This document shows positions 8,351-16,130 of a DNA stretch of 34,739 nucleotides, in pieces (the first letter of the stretch is position 1; each line of letters starts with the position of its first letter). The notes beneath the pieces are model-generated. The model saw nothing but the letters and a program-made list of their open reading frames with translations, was not told the origin of the DNA and ran no database searches. The translations under genes were made by a program, and so were the position numbers. The stretch spans positions 1 to 34,739 of the forward strand of contig JAKOZM010000330.1 in NCBI GenBank assembly GCA_029779995.1, in the 5' to 3' direction. The DNA is from Actinomycetes bacterium (GTDB lineage Bacteria > Actinomycetota > Actinomycetes > S36-B12 > UBA10799).

Positions 8351-9850
8351 GTGACACTGCAGGACTATGCGACGATCCTGCGCCGTTCGTGGATCGTCAT
8401 CGTCACTGCGACAGCCGTAGGTACTCTGCTTGCGCTAGTAATGTCGGTCCTCGCAACCCCTGTTTATCAAGCCCAGGCACAGTTGTTCGTGTCGGTCAAG
8501 TCAGCAAATCAAGTGGGAGAGGCGTATTCCGGGGGGCTGTATGTGCAACAGCGAGTCCAGTCCTACGTTGTCGTGATCGACAGCCCTGCTGTCCTGGAGC
8601 CAGCTCTTGCCGAGCTTGGGTTGAACATTCCCTACCCGGACCTGGCCGCCAAGGTGTCAGCTCAGTCGCCACCCAACACGGTGCTCCTTGACGTATCCGC
8701 GACTGACCCGGATCCGGATCAAGCTGCGCGTATCGCCAATTCTGTTGCAGCGTCATATGCGACAGAGATCGCACGTCTAGAGAGCTCCTCACCAAACACA
8801 CCATCACCATCACCCACAGCAAGCCCGGACAACGACGGGCAAACCTCTGATGCGCCCGTGCAGGCGACAGTGATCAAGCCAGCACTCGCGGGAGTGAAGA
8901 TAGCTCCACGCACTGGAACAAACGTACTGATCGGTTTGATCCTCGGGCTTTTCGTCGGTGTCGCCATTGCCATCCTCAGGCACACGTTAGACACAACAAT
9001 CAAGACTGCCGAGGAAGCAGAGCAAGCGGCGGGGGCGACAGTGCTCGGAGCCGTCGCCCACGATCCTGAAGCCCAATCCAATCCCCTGATAACGCTGCGG
9101 GACTCTCCGCGTGCCGAGGCATTCCGAACGATCCGCACGAATCTGCAGTACGTAGACGTCGACAACCCACCCAAGGCTGTCGTAATCACCTCATCCATGC
9201 CTGGCGAGGGCAAGAGCACGACCGCCTGCAACCTTGCTATCGCCATTGCTCAAGGGGGCGCCAGAGTGCTCCTGATGGAAGCCGACCTGCGACGGCCGAA
9301 GGTCGCTGAGTACCTCCAGGTCGATGGCTCCCGAGGCCTAACGGACGTGCTAGTCGGACGTATGCCCTTGCCACGCTCGGTAATCCGATGGCAGCGCGGA
9401 TTGCTGGACCTGCTCCCAGCGGGAAGCATTCCGCCCAATCCCAGTGAGTTGTTGGGGTCTCGACACATGGCAGCAGTCTTGTCCCAGCTGCGAACACGGT
9501 ACGACATGATCATTATCGATGCGCCTCCTCTCCTACCCATTACTGACGCGGCGATATTGTCAACAGTTGTTGACGGCGCCATCCTGGTCGCTCGATACGG
9601 GGTGACGCGGCGCGATCAACTGATCGAGGCTGCTGAGGCGCTCAATCAGGTCAACTCCAGAGTCCTGGGAACAGTGATTAATTTCGTGCCCTTGCGCAGG
9701 GGTCGACGATATGGATACGAATATGGATACGGATACGGCCCCCCTTCGAACAGGCCAGAGCAGGTTGCCAGCACTCGACCACCCAGAGCGCTTCCGGTTG
9801 GTCAAGTGCAAGCCGTCCCGCCGATAGGCCCGCATCAACCTCGGATGTGA
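8351..9850 (+). CDS. Polysaccharide co-polymerase with bacterial tyrosine kinase domain (Wzz-Wzc type)
   Basis: I choose the GTG at 8351 (GAGGGGG lies 5 bases upstream; the frame is open from 8315), giving 499 residues. Order of parts: Wzz domain with TM1 near residues 12-35; an extracytoplasmic region ending in a Ser/Pro/Thr-rich linker (about residues 138-155); TM2 near residues 195-215; a BY-kinase domain with Walker A SSMPGEGKST (Lys288), Walker A' EADLRRP (Asp312) and Walker B MIIIDAPP (Asp390); and a C-terminal tail with Tyr at 454, 456, 458, 460 and 462. The family controls the chain length of Wzy-made polysaccharides by cycles of tail autophosphorylation. The partial phosphatase at the right end of the window is a natural partner. 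It lies 42 bases after the dehydratase gene, probably in one operon. Confidence 0.92.
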   Translation: MTLQDYATILRRSWIVIVTATAVGTLLALVMSVLATPVYQAQAQLFVSVKSANQVGEAYSGGLYVQQRVQSYVVVIDSPAVLEPALAELGLNIPYPDLAAKVSAQSPPNTVLLDVSATDPDPDQAARIANSVAASYATEIARLESSSPNTPSPSPTASPDNDGQTSDAPVQATVIKPALAGVKIAPRTGTNVLIGLILGLFVGVAIAILRHTLDTTIKTAEEAEQAAGATVLGAVAHDPEAQSNPLITLRDSPRAEAFRTIRTNLQYVDVDNPPKAVVITSSMPGEGKSTTACNLAIAIAQGGARVLLMEADLRRPKVAEYLQVDGSRGLTDVLVGRMPLPRSVIRWQRGLLDLLPAGSIPPNPSELLGSRHMAAVLSQLRTRYDMIIIDAPPLLPITDAAILSTVVDGAILVARYGVTRRDQLIEAAEALNQVNSRVLGTVINFVPLRRGRRYGYEYGYGYGPPSNRPEQVASTRPPRALPVGQVQAVPPIGPHQPRM

Positions 9851-9902
9851 TCAGCAGTTCGATAGACAACGACTCTGGCTCCCGCTTAATGCATTTGGTT
9901 TC

Positions 9903-10529
9903 TGGCAGCGGACGATGGCCGGCGGCCTGCGAAAGGAGACTGGACAACGGCTTGATCGCGCAATTGTCGCCGACATCTATGGGCTAGGGATCTATGAAGC
10001 TCGCGATGGCCAAGTTGAAGCAAGTAAGCGATTCCGGAAAACTGCGACCGGTCAACTAGGACGGTCATCGCTGCTCCGACGCTTCAACCAATGGGTGAAG
10101 CGCTGGGGCAAGCGCTGGCGGGTGGCCGAGTAGTCAGTGGATCGTTAATCCAGCAGTGCAAGCGGATTTGGTGGAACTTGATGTTGCCGGAATTTCTGAA
10201 TGCTCCTGAGGGCCACCCGGTCCAGTTCGTCACAGTCAATGGCTCGGGGTCCAAACTCGATGACTACCTGAATTGGGATGTGACTTATGCCGTTGGCCGC
10301 TGCCCCAAGAGGTTTGGCTGCGTGCATCCACCTGTTGTCGACATCTGCATGGTCAACCTGCGCAGAGATGTGCCGGTGGGCCTTAAGCCCCCTGACTGCA
10401 TCAAGGGATCTGGAAGGCAGACGCCCGGCGTCCCTACAACTTGGCATTGGCTCAACTCTGTTTACCGAGAGGGCAGAGGTGGAGAATTTCGCACTGAACG
10501 GTCGCAATCGGCCTATTTCGAGTTCACGG
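9903..10529 (+). pseudogene. Decayed DUF4012 gene remnant, 3' end cut by IS21
   Basis: Read in changing frames this stretch matches residues of about 300-560 of the intact DUF4012 protein at 879-2630. In order: TGQRLDRAI (intact: TGETLDGAI), GLGIYE (NIGIYE), then in another frame MGEALGQ (identical), GSKLDDYL (GSKLDAYL), VGRCP (identical), RRDVPVGLKPP (RSDVPLGERPP), then after another shift FTERAEVENFALNGRN (LPNGARVQNATINGKA), and YFEFTV just before the IS. At least two frameshifts, in-frame stops and a deletion of about 30 codons between TGQRLD and GIYE show that it is dead. The N-terminal half is absent and the last 20 or so codons are missing at the IS21 boundary; I could not find them on the other side. 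It lies directly after the Wzz/BY-kinase gene, suggesting that a DUF4012 gene was once part of this operon. Confidence 0.8.
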
Positions 10530-10549
10530 TGTCAAGGGACATTGGTTTC

Positions 10550-10640
10550 TGCCCAGTGGCGGACGGGAAACCTGCCCGGTGGCGGTCACGAGTTTTGCCC
10601 GGTGATGGCCATGGGTTCTGCACGGTGGGGGCCATCACGG
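10550..10640 (-). repeat. IS21 terminal repeat array, left (istB side)
   Basis: Four units begin at 10550, 10573, 10596 and 10619, a strict 23-bp period. Units 2 and 3 start TGCCCGGTGGCGGTCA and TGCCCGGTGATGGCCA; the fourth starts TGCACGGTGG. The array reaches to 7 bases before the istB stop codon. These are the likely binding sites for the IstA transposase. Confidence 0.8.
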
Positions 10641-10646
10641 TCGGGG

Positions 10647-11441
10647 CTATGGCAGGGGCATCACTCCTTTGCCGGCGAGGGCTTGGGTGAGTCGGACGCT
10701 GTCGCCGCTGGTTTGGCAGACGTGGGCGTGGTGTAGTAGCCGGTCGACGGTGGCGGTGGCCAACGTCTTTGGCATGAGTTCGTCGAAGCCTGAGGGGTGC
10801 AGGTTCGAGCTGATCGCGACCGAGCGTTTTTCGTAGGCGGCGTCGACCAGGCGGTAGAGGCCTTCGGCGGCGTCGTTGGCTACCGGCAGCAGCCCAATGT
10901 CGTCGACCACGATGAGTTCGGCTTTGAGCAGCCGGGTGATGGCTTTGGCCACGGTGTCGTCGGCACGGTGGCGGCGTAGCAGCACCCCGAGGTCTTCCAG
11001 GCGTAGCCAGGCCACGTGCAGACCGGCCTGCACGGCCTGCTGGCCGAGGGCTTCGAGCAGGAACGTCTTACCGGTGCCCGACGGCCCGCAGACGACCAGG
11101 TTCTCCCGGCGGTGCACCCATTCCAGGGTGCGCAACGCCTGCTGCGTGGCAGTCGGGATGGAACTGGCGTCGGGGTTCCAGGCGTCGAAGGTTTTGCCGG
11201 TGGGGAACCCTGCCGCGGCGCGGCGGGTGGCCAGCGCGGAGCGTTCCCGGCCGGTGACTTCCTCGACCAGCAGTACCCGCAGCACCTCGGCGGGGTCCCA
11301 GCGTTGGGCTTTCGCGGTGGCCAGCACCTCGGGTGCCGCCTTGCGCATGTGAGGCAGGCGCATCCGCCGTAGCAGCGCGAGCAGATCGGCGGGCAGTACC
11401 GGGGCCGGCCCACCGATCTCCGGTGTCGTGGTGGTGATCAT
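10647..11441 (-). CDS. istB: IstB, ATP-binding helper of IS21 transposition
   Basis: Start ATG at 11441 with an excellent AGGAGG about 8 bases upstream; the open frame extends further but upstream codons belong to istA in another frame. The 264-residue protein begins MITTTTPEIGG and has an IstB-type AAA+ domain with Walker A GPSGTGKT and Walker B ELIVVDDIGLLP, followed by SSNLHP, a sensor-1-like motif, and the conserved DRLLHHAHV. IstB stimulates the DDE transposase IstA and influences target choice. Its ATG overlaps the istA TGA by the ATGA motif at 11438-11441, so expression is coupled. The gene appears intact. Confidence 0.93.
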   Translation of the reverse strand: MITTTTPEIGGPAPVLPADLLALLRRMRLPHMRKAAPEVLATAKAQRWDPAEVLRVLLVEEVTGRERSALATRRAAAGFPTGKTFDAWNPDASSIPTATQQALRTLEWVHRRENLVVCGPSGTGKTFLLEALGQQAVQAGLHVAWLRLEDLGVLLRRHRADDTVAKAITRLLKAELIVVDDIGLLPVANDAAEGLYRLVDAAYEKRSVAISSNLHPSGFDELMPKTLATATVDRLLHHAHVCQTSGDSVRLTQALAGKGVMPLP

Positions 11442-12968
11442 GACGACACCTCCTCGTGGCCACCGGTGGTGGTGCCGAGGGCGGCCCAGGCGGTGGTGCC
11501 CTGGGTCAGGCTGGCCTGCTCGCTGGCGGCGTGGCTCCCAGCACCGGGCCTGGTGGCCCGGTGGTCCAGGATCGAGGCCAGATCGGTCTCGGCGAACCGG
11601 CCGTGCACCGCGGCGTGCCCGAGCGCGGCATCGACCTCGGCGGCGCCGAACAGCCTGGCCAGTTGCACCGCCTGGTCCATCTTCACCCGGATCCGGGTAG
11701 TGCCTGCCTCGGCGGCCTCGGTCAACCACAGACCGGCACCCGGGCCGATGGCCAGGAACGCCAGCTCCGCGGCGTCACGCGGGCGTGGCCTGCGGTCCAA
11801 AGCTCCTTCGGGTGCGGGCGGGAAATGCGCGTCGTCGATGCGGGGGCTGCCCGGTGTCGCGCGCAGATGCCGGGCCACCTCGATCGGGCCATGGGCGCCG
11901 ACGTGAGTGATCACGACCTGCTCACCGTCCCCGGCGCCGTGCACCCGTACCCAGACCGTCTGGCCGAGCAGCTGGTGGGGCACCGAGTACTGCCCGGACT
12001 CGAAGCTGACCATCGCCGGTGTTGGCAGGCACCCTGCGGGTGGTGCCGTAGCCGGCGGTGAACACCACCTCGGGTAGCCGGTGCAGACGATGCGCCTCCT
12101 CGGCGAGCATGTCCACCGGGCGGCGTCGGGTGACCCGATGCACCCGGGTGTTCACCTGCTCGCAGAACGAGGCGCAGGCCGCCTCCAACGCCGCGAACGA
12201 CCCATACTGCTCGAGCAGGTTCGCGTCGGTAGGCACCAGGTCGGCCTTGGCCAGTTTCACCGTCGACTCGGTGCCACCTTTACTGGCCGGGTCGGCCGGC
12301 ACACACGTTTTGATGGCCACCGAGTAGTGCCCGGCGAACGCCAGCATCGCCCGGTTACGCACCGGGATCCCCGCGACGTGCTCAACGGTGACGGTCTTCT
12401 CGTTATCGGTCAGCACATACGTCGGTGCCCCACCCAGGCGGCGCAGTGTCACGTCCAGGGCGGCGAACACGCTCGGCAACGTTTTGTCCCGCAGCGGCAG
12501 CACCACCCGAAACCTGGACCAGGCCAGCCACGCGCAGAACAACACCGTCTTCACCCCGTCGATGACCGGGCCGTCCCCGAAGTCGTACTGCAGCCACAAC
12601 CCCGGCTCGGTGACCCACGGCCGGTGCACCCGCACCCGCCCCAACCGGTAGGCCGCCTTCACGCTCGCCACGGCCCGGCGGGTCGTGCGCTCCGACCCGG
12701 TGAACCCCAACCCGAGCAGTTTGTCGTGCACCCGATCGGCGCGGATCTTGCCTTCCGAGTTCTGCACCCAGGCCTCCACCTGCGGCAGAAACCCGTCCAT
12801 CAGCATCGGCCGCACGATCCCCGCCCGGCCCACCTGGCCGGCGTCCCGGCGGGCCACATACGCGGCCACCGTGTGATGCGAACACCCCGCCAACTCCGCG
12901 GCATCTCGAAACGACCCTGTCAGGTCATACGCTTCCAAAACTTCCATGATCTCCTCGGCAGACTTCAC
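11438..12968 (-). pseudogene. istA: IstA transposase of IS21, frameshifted
   Basis: The best start is GTG at 12968 (VKSAEEIMEVLEAY) with GAGGAGGG 5 bases upstream. The N-terminal part has a helix-turn-helix (AAELAGCSHHTVAAYVARRD), then the integrase-like DDE core: LQYDFGDGP with the first Asp, TYVLTDNEKTV with the second Asp, and ASKGGTESTVKLAK with the Glu. The reading frame passes from GYGTTRRVPANTG into nonsense at about 12005-12012, while the family's expected continuation MVSFESGQYSVPHQLLGQTV is in the next frame up to the stop at 11438. One extra base in the stretch around 12009 explains this. It may be an inactivating mutation, a sequencing error or, less likely, programmed frameshifting. 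The DDE core lies before the shift; the C-terminal domain after it. Confidence 0.82.
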
Positions 12969-13067
12969 TTGTTCCCTCCTCGGGACTCGGCTCGAACGCT
13001 TCGCAACGTCCAGCCGACCCGAGGAGGGGACCCAAACCACGCAAGGTCAGGTCAACGAAAGATGTGT

Positions 13068-13141
13068 CGTGCACAACCCATGGCCACCACTGGGCAGTCT
13101 TGATGACCGCCAGCGGGCACTTTCATGACCGTCTACGGGTA
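13068..13141 (+). repeat. IS21 terminal repeat array, right (istA side)
   Basis: Read on the minus strand, units start at 13141 (TACCCGTAGACGGTCATGAA), 13119 (TGCCCGCTGGCGGTCATCAA), 13096 (TGCCCAGTGGTGGCCATGGG) and 13073 (TGCACG), with spacings of 22, 23 and 23. The third unit is nearly identical to the third left unit (both contain TGGCCATGGGTT followed by TGCACG), so the whole arrays are inverted copies. Confidence 0.8.
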
Positions 13142-13161
13142 GTTTGCCGTGACCGCCAACA

Positions 13162-13528
13162 GGCCGGGAAACGCCGGACGAAATGTGGCGCGGACGAAGG
13201 GCCGGGGGATGTGGCAAGTGCCGCCCGGGAAGAACTCCGAGCCACCAGTGCGAGGCCTACGCTCCCCCCACCGCCATCCCGTGCTACGAAATCTCATGAC
13301 CTCGATGCCACCGGTGCGCGACATGCCATGAGCGGAATCGGCACTTACTCACCTCATGGCTGGGGCGGCGATTCCTGAAACTCTCGCCGACGGAGCTCTA
13401 GCTCTTGAACGACGCCGCGAGCGTGACGCGGTACTAACGCCTCGGCGGTAACGTTCACCGCTGCTAGCCTGATGGCGCAGATTGCAACGATCGCCGGGCA
13501 GTTTCCGACACGAGAAGCAGGTGGTCTC
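13162..13528. other. Intergenic region after IS21, no gene seen
   Basis: These 367 bases lie between the IS21 right end and the acetyltransferase gene. The short open frames have no recognisable product. The missing 3' end of the DUF4012 remnant was sought just after 13161 in all three frames and not found. The last part, with TAGCCT at 13464-13469, may hold the promoter of the acetyltransferase gene. Confidence 0.5.
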
Positions 13529-14188
13529 ATGGGGGCTCCGACACCCATCGTCGTCTTTGGCGCGGGCGGGATGGGGCGCGAGATCGTGGTGCTGCTGCGA
13601 GACCTGGAGCGTGAGCAACCCGGCACCTGGAATCTGCTCGGTTTCGTGGACGATGCCCTGCCCAACCTGGATCGCTGCAAATCACTTGGGGTGGCCTACC
13701 TTGGCAACCGCGATGTTGTGCCGTCTCAGCTACCCCCGGGAACCCACTTCATCGCTGCGATCGGCAACGGCGACGCACGAAAGTCGGTCAGCCTGGACTT
13801 GGTCAACAGAGGATTGATCCCCGCTACGCTTGTGCACCCGTCTGCCTGGATCGGCGACTGCGTAGATGTGGGCCCCGGGTCGGTGGTGTGCGCCGGTAGC
13901 ATCCTGACGACGAACATCTCGGTCGGCGTCGGGTGCCAAGTGAACGTGTCGTGCACCATCAGTCACGACGTCGTCATGGGTGACTTCGTGACTCTGTCCC
14001 CTGCTGTCAACCTCACTGGCGCTGTCACTGTCGGGGACCTCGCCACCATCTACACCCGAGCATCTGTGAATCCCGCCATTCATGTGGGGGCTAAGGCGAT
14101 CGTGGGCGCGGGCGCCGTTGTGGTGACATCAGTATCTGCAGGAGAGACGGTGGTGGGCGTGCCAGCTCGCCCGTTCGCCAGAGGCTAG
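13529..14188 (+). CDS. Sugar N-acyltransferase, NeuD/PglD family
   Basis: The ATG at 13529 (GCAGGTGG upstream) gives 219 residues; the frame is open from 13472 but those codons do not fit the family. The N-terminal nucleotide-sugar binding Rossmann domain starts IVVFGAGGMGREIV, and the C-terminal half is a left-handed beta-helix of hexapeptide repeats (from about residue 100). His146 in TISHDVVMGD matches the catalytic His of PglD, which acetylates the 4-amino group of UDP-4-amino sugars. The substrate would come from the dehydratase (6503-8308) and aminotransferase (14832-15953). The gene is convergent with the phosphoglycosyl transferase, and the two stop codons share the palindrome CTAG at 14185-14188. 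Confidence 0.88.
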   Translation: MGAPTPIVVFGAGGMGREIVVLLRDLEREQPGTWNLLGFVDDALPNLDRCKSLGVAYLGNRDVVPSQLPPGTHFIAAIGNGDARKSVSLDLVNRGLIPATLVHPSAWIGDCVDVGPGSVVCAGSILTTNISVGVGCQVNVSCTISHDVVMGDFVTLSPAVNLTGAVTVGDLATIYTRASVNPAIHVGAKAIVGAGAVVVTSVSAGETVVGVPARPFARG

Positions 14189-14835
14189 GAGAACTGACCC
14201 GCTTCAGTCCCGGTGAACTCCGGCGCCGTGGCATGGCCATCGGCGCTGACCCCAGATCGTCTCAGAACAACTCTCAATGTGCGGAGAAGGATCTTGACGT
14301 CTAACCAGAACCCCACGTTGTCGACGTACCAGGTATCCATGGCCAGCTTCCCCTGCCAATCGGCGGCGTTCCGGCCGTTCACCTGGGCCCAGCCCGTCAG
14401 GCCGGGTCGGACTTCGTGACGGCGGGCTTGCTCAGGGCTATAGAGGAGCAGATACTTGGTCAGCAGAGGCCTTGGGCCAACCAGACTCATGTCCCCTTTG
14501 ATCACGTTCCACAGCTCCGGCAACTCGTCGAGGCTAGTCGATCGGAGCCATCGACCGAATCGGGTCAGTCTCAGTTCGTCCGCCAGCAGAACGCCGTCAG
14601 AATCGGTCCGATTTGCCATTGTCCGGAACTTGATGAGCATGAAAGGCTGCCCGTCGAGCCCGGGCCGCTCATGACGAAAAAGCAATGGCCTCCCCAGTTG
14701 TTTCCGGACGCAGGCAGCCACGGTCACCTGGACAGGGATGGAGACAAGCCCCATGAGGCTAGCCGCGACAAAGTCGATGAAGCGCTTACCATGGCTTTGG
14801 TAGAAACCGGGGAACCGTTTGTCGAACTGCGTCAT
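14185..14835 (-). CDS. Small phosphoglycosyl transferase (PglC-like initiating sugar transferase)
   Basis: 216 residues, close to the roughly 200 of PglC and much shorter than WcaJ/WbaP, so it is the minimal monotopic form. Residues 17-43 carry the amphipathic, membrane-dipping helix (RFIDFVAASLMGLVSIPVQV), then the signature RHERPGLDGQPF, KFRTM, the catalytic Asp103-Glu104 pair in SLDELPELWN, the GDMSLVGPRP block and RPGLTGWAQVNGRN. The family moves a sugar-1-phosphate from UDP-sugar to undecaprenyl phosphate on the cytoplasmic face, starting a lipid-linked glycan. Given its neighbours the sugar is likely a diacetamido-trideoxyhexose. Its ATG overlaps the aminotransferase stop (ATGA at 14832-14835). 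Confidence 0.92.
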   Translation of the reverse strand: MTQFDKRFPGFYQSHGKRFIDFVAASLMGLVSIPVQVTVAACVRKQLGRPLLFRHERPGLDGQPFMLIKFRTMANRTDSDGVLLADELRLTRFGRWLRSTSLDELPELWNVIKGDMSLVGPRPLLTKYLLLYSPEQARRHEVRPGLTGWAQVNGRNAADWQGKLAMDTWYVDNVGFWLDVKILLRTLRVVLRRSGVSADGHATAPEFTGTEAGQFS

Positions 14836-15953
14836 TTCACTGTGGCCTTGATGCCGTCCGCGACCCTCTCGACGTCCTCATCACGCAGGCCCACACCGCT
14901 GGGCAGGCACAGACCCTCTTCGAACAGTCGGTCCGCGACACCCGTCAGGTGCGCCTCACGGTCAGCGAACACCGGCTGCTGATGCATGGGCTTCCAGATC
15001 GGTCGCGACTCGATATTTTGCGCTTCGAGTGTCTCCCTAACCTGTACCGCGGCCCCGGGCAGGACCGTCTCGTCGAACGTCAACGTGGTGAGCCATGAGT
15101 TGCCCGTGGCCCATGGGGGGTCCTGTGTCACGTGCACCCCTGCCAAGCCACCCAGCAAATCCATGTACATCTCCCGAATCTGCCGCCGTCGACCGATCAT
15201 CTCCGGAAGCCGAGACAGTTGCGCTCGGCCGAGTGCTGCCAGAATGCCGCTGAGCCTATAATTGTATCCAATCGCCTCATGCTCATACCAGGGGTACGGC
15301 TCCCTGGATTGTGTCGACCAGAAGCGTGCCTTGCGCGCGATGGCCTCGTCGTCAGATACCAACATTCCGCCACCAGAAGTGGTCATGATCTTGTTTCCGT
15401 TGAACGAGTAGATGCCCGCTTGGCCCATCGTGCCGGCAGACTGGGAACCGTGAGTGGCGCCGAGAGACTCGGCCGCATCTACCAGGACGGGGATGTCATA
15501 CCGCGCGGCGATGGGCAAAATCTGGTCATAGTCGGCCGGGCGACCAAACAGGTCGACGGCGATGATCGCAGCCACACGCCCAGATCGCCCGGCCAAGACC
15601 GACTCCAGAAGCTCAGGGTCCAAGCCCCACGACTGATCCTCAACGTCCAGGAACACCGGCGTCGCGCCTGTGTAGGTCACGGCGAAGGCGGTCGCTCCGA
15701 ACGTGAGTGTGGGCACGATGACGTCGTCACCCGGTGCAACCCCCAGAGCCATAAGTGCCAGGTGTATGGCTGCCGTGCCTGAGGACAGAGCCACCGCATG
15801 TTGTGCTCCCGTGTATGCGCAGATGTCAGCCTCAAAGCCATCAACCTCTGGCCCCACGGGCGCGACCCAGCCAGATGTGACGGCCCTGGTCAACGCCTCT
15901 ACCTCGAGCTCTGTCACGTGCGCTTGAGAGAGCCGCACCACTTGCTTCGTCAT
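14832..15953 (-). CDS. PLP-dependent sugar aminotransferase (DegT/DnrJ/EryC1/StrS, PglE-like)
   Basis: The ATG at 15953 with GGAAAGG about 7 bases upstream gives 373 residues (the frame is open to 15977). Family landmarks: ALSSGTAAIHLAL, VIVPTLTFGATA, LVDAAESLGATH (Asp binding the PLP ring nitrogen) and YSFNGNKIMTTSGGGM, where Lys188 should bind PLP. The motif GNKIMTTSGGG and the GYNYRLSGILAALGRAQL block are typical of PglE-type 4-aminotransferases that act on UDP-4-keto-6-deoxy-GlcNAc. It is followed with a 4-base overlap by the phosphoglycosyl transferase. A different 3- or 4-keto sugar substrate cannot be excluded, since a second enzyme of the same family is encoded at 27557-28642. Confidence 0.9.
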   Translation of the reverse strand: MTKQVVRLSQAHVTELEVEALTRAVTSGWVAPVGPEVDGFEADICAYTGAQHAVALSSGTAAIHLALMALGVAPGDDVIVPTLTFGATAFAVTYTGATPVFLDVEDQSWGLDPELLESVLAGRSGRVAAIIAVDLFGRPADYDQILPIAARYDIPVLVDAAESLGATHGSQSAGTMGQAGIYSFNGNKIMTTSGGGMLVSDDEAIARKARFWSTQSREPYPWYEHEAIGYNYRLSGILAALGRAQLSRLPEMIGRRRQIREMYMDLLGGLAGVHVTQDPPWATGNSWLTTLTFDETVLPGAAVQVRETLEAQNIESRPIWKPMHQQPVFADREAHLTGVADRLFEEGLCLPSGVGLRDEDVERVADGIKATVK

Positions 15954-16130
15954 GGGCCAACCTTTCCGGTGCACCATGTTAGAGGGCCCGAGTTGCGCGC
16001 CGCTTACGCCTGCCAGACACGAGTGTCACGGTTCTGCCTGGAAGTCGCCATGCTAACCTTGGGTGAGTGCCAATCGTCACCGACGGGCCGCGCCCGGGGG
16101 GACCAATAACAGAGCGGTCGAAACAGCGCC
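15954..16130. promoter_or_regulatory. Divergent promoter region
   Basis: 177 bases separate the divergent aminotransferase and amidotransferase genes, so promoters for both operons must lie here. TGCTAACCT at 16050-16058 resembles an extended -10 element for the plus strand. No convincing -35 partner or operator was seen. Confidence 0.4.

Larger units (their letters stand above)
10530..13161 (-). mobile_element. IS21-family insertion sequence
   Basis: A 2632-bp element carrying istA and istB on the minus strand. The left end begins TGTCAAGGGACATTGGTTTC and the right end, read inward on the other strand, TGTTGGCGGTCACGGCAAAC. In both, a series of about 23-bp repeats starting TGCCC or TACCC begins exactly 20 bases from the TGT. 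This mirror-image structure fixes both boundaries and fits the multiple terminal repeats of IS21 elements. I see no target-site duplication (left flank TTCACGG, right flank GGCCGGG), which could mean decay, rearrangement or a boundary error. The element interrupts the DUF4012 remnant. Confidence 0.85.

Noticed and set aside
10091..10690. A 199-codon frame as an independent gene
   Set aside because: Its first two thirds are a fragment of the decayed DUF4012 gene and its end runs into the IS21 terminus, so it is not a real gene.
12081..13103. A 340-codon plus-strand open frame over istA
   Set aside because: It is the antisense shadow of the IS21 transposase; no family resemblance.
10550..13141. 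CRISPR-like appearance of the 23-bp repeats
   Set aside because: Repeats are contiguous without spacers, degenerate, and arranged as inverted arrays at transposon ends.
10522..13169. Target-site duplication for the IS21 element
   Set aside because: Left flank TTCACGG and right flank GGCCGGG share no repeat of 4-8 bases.
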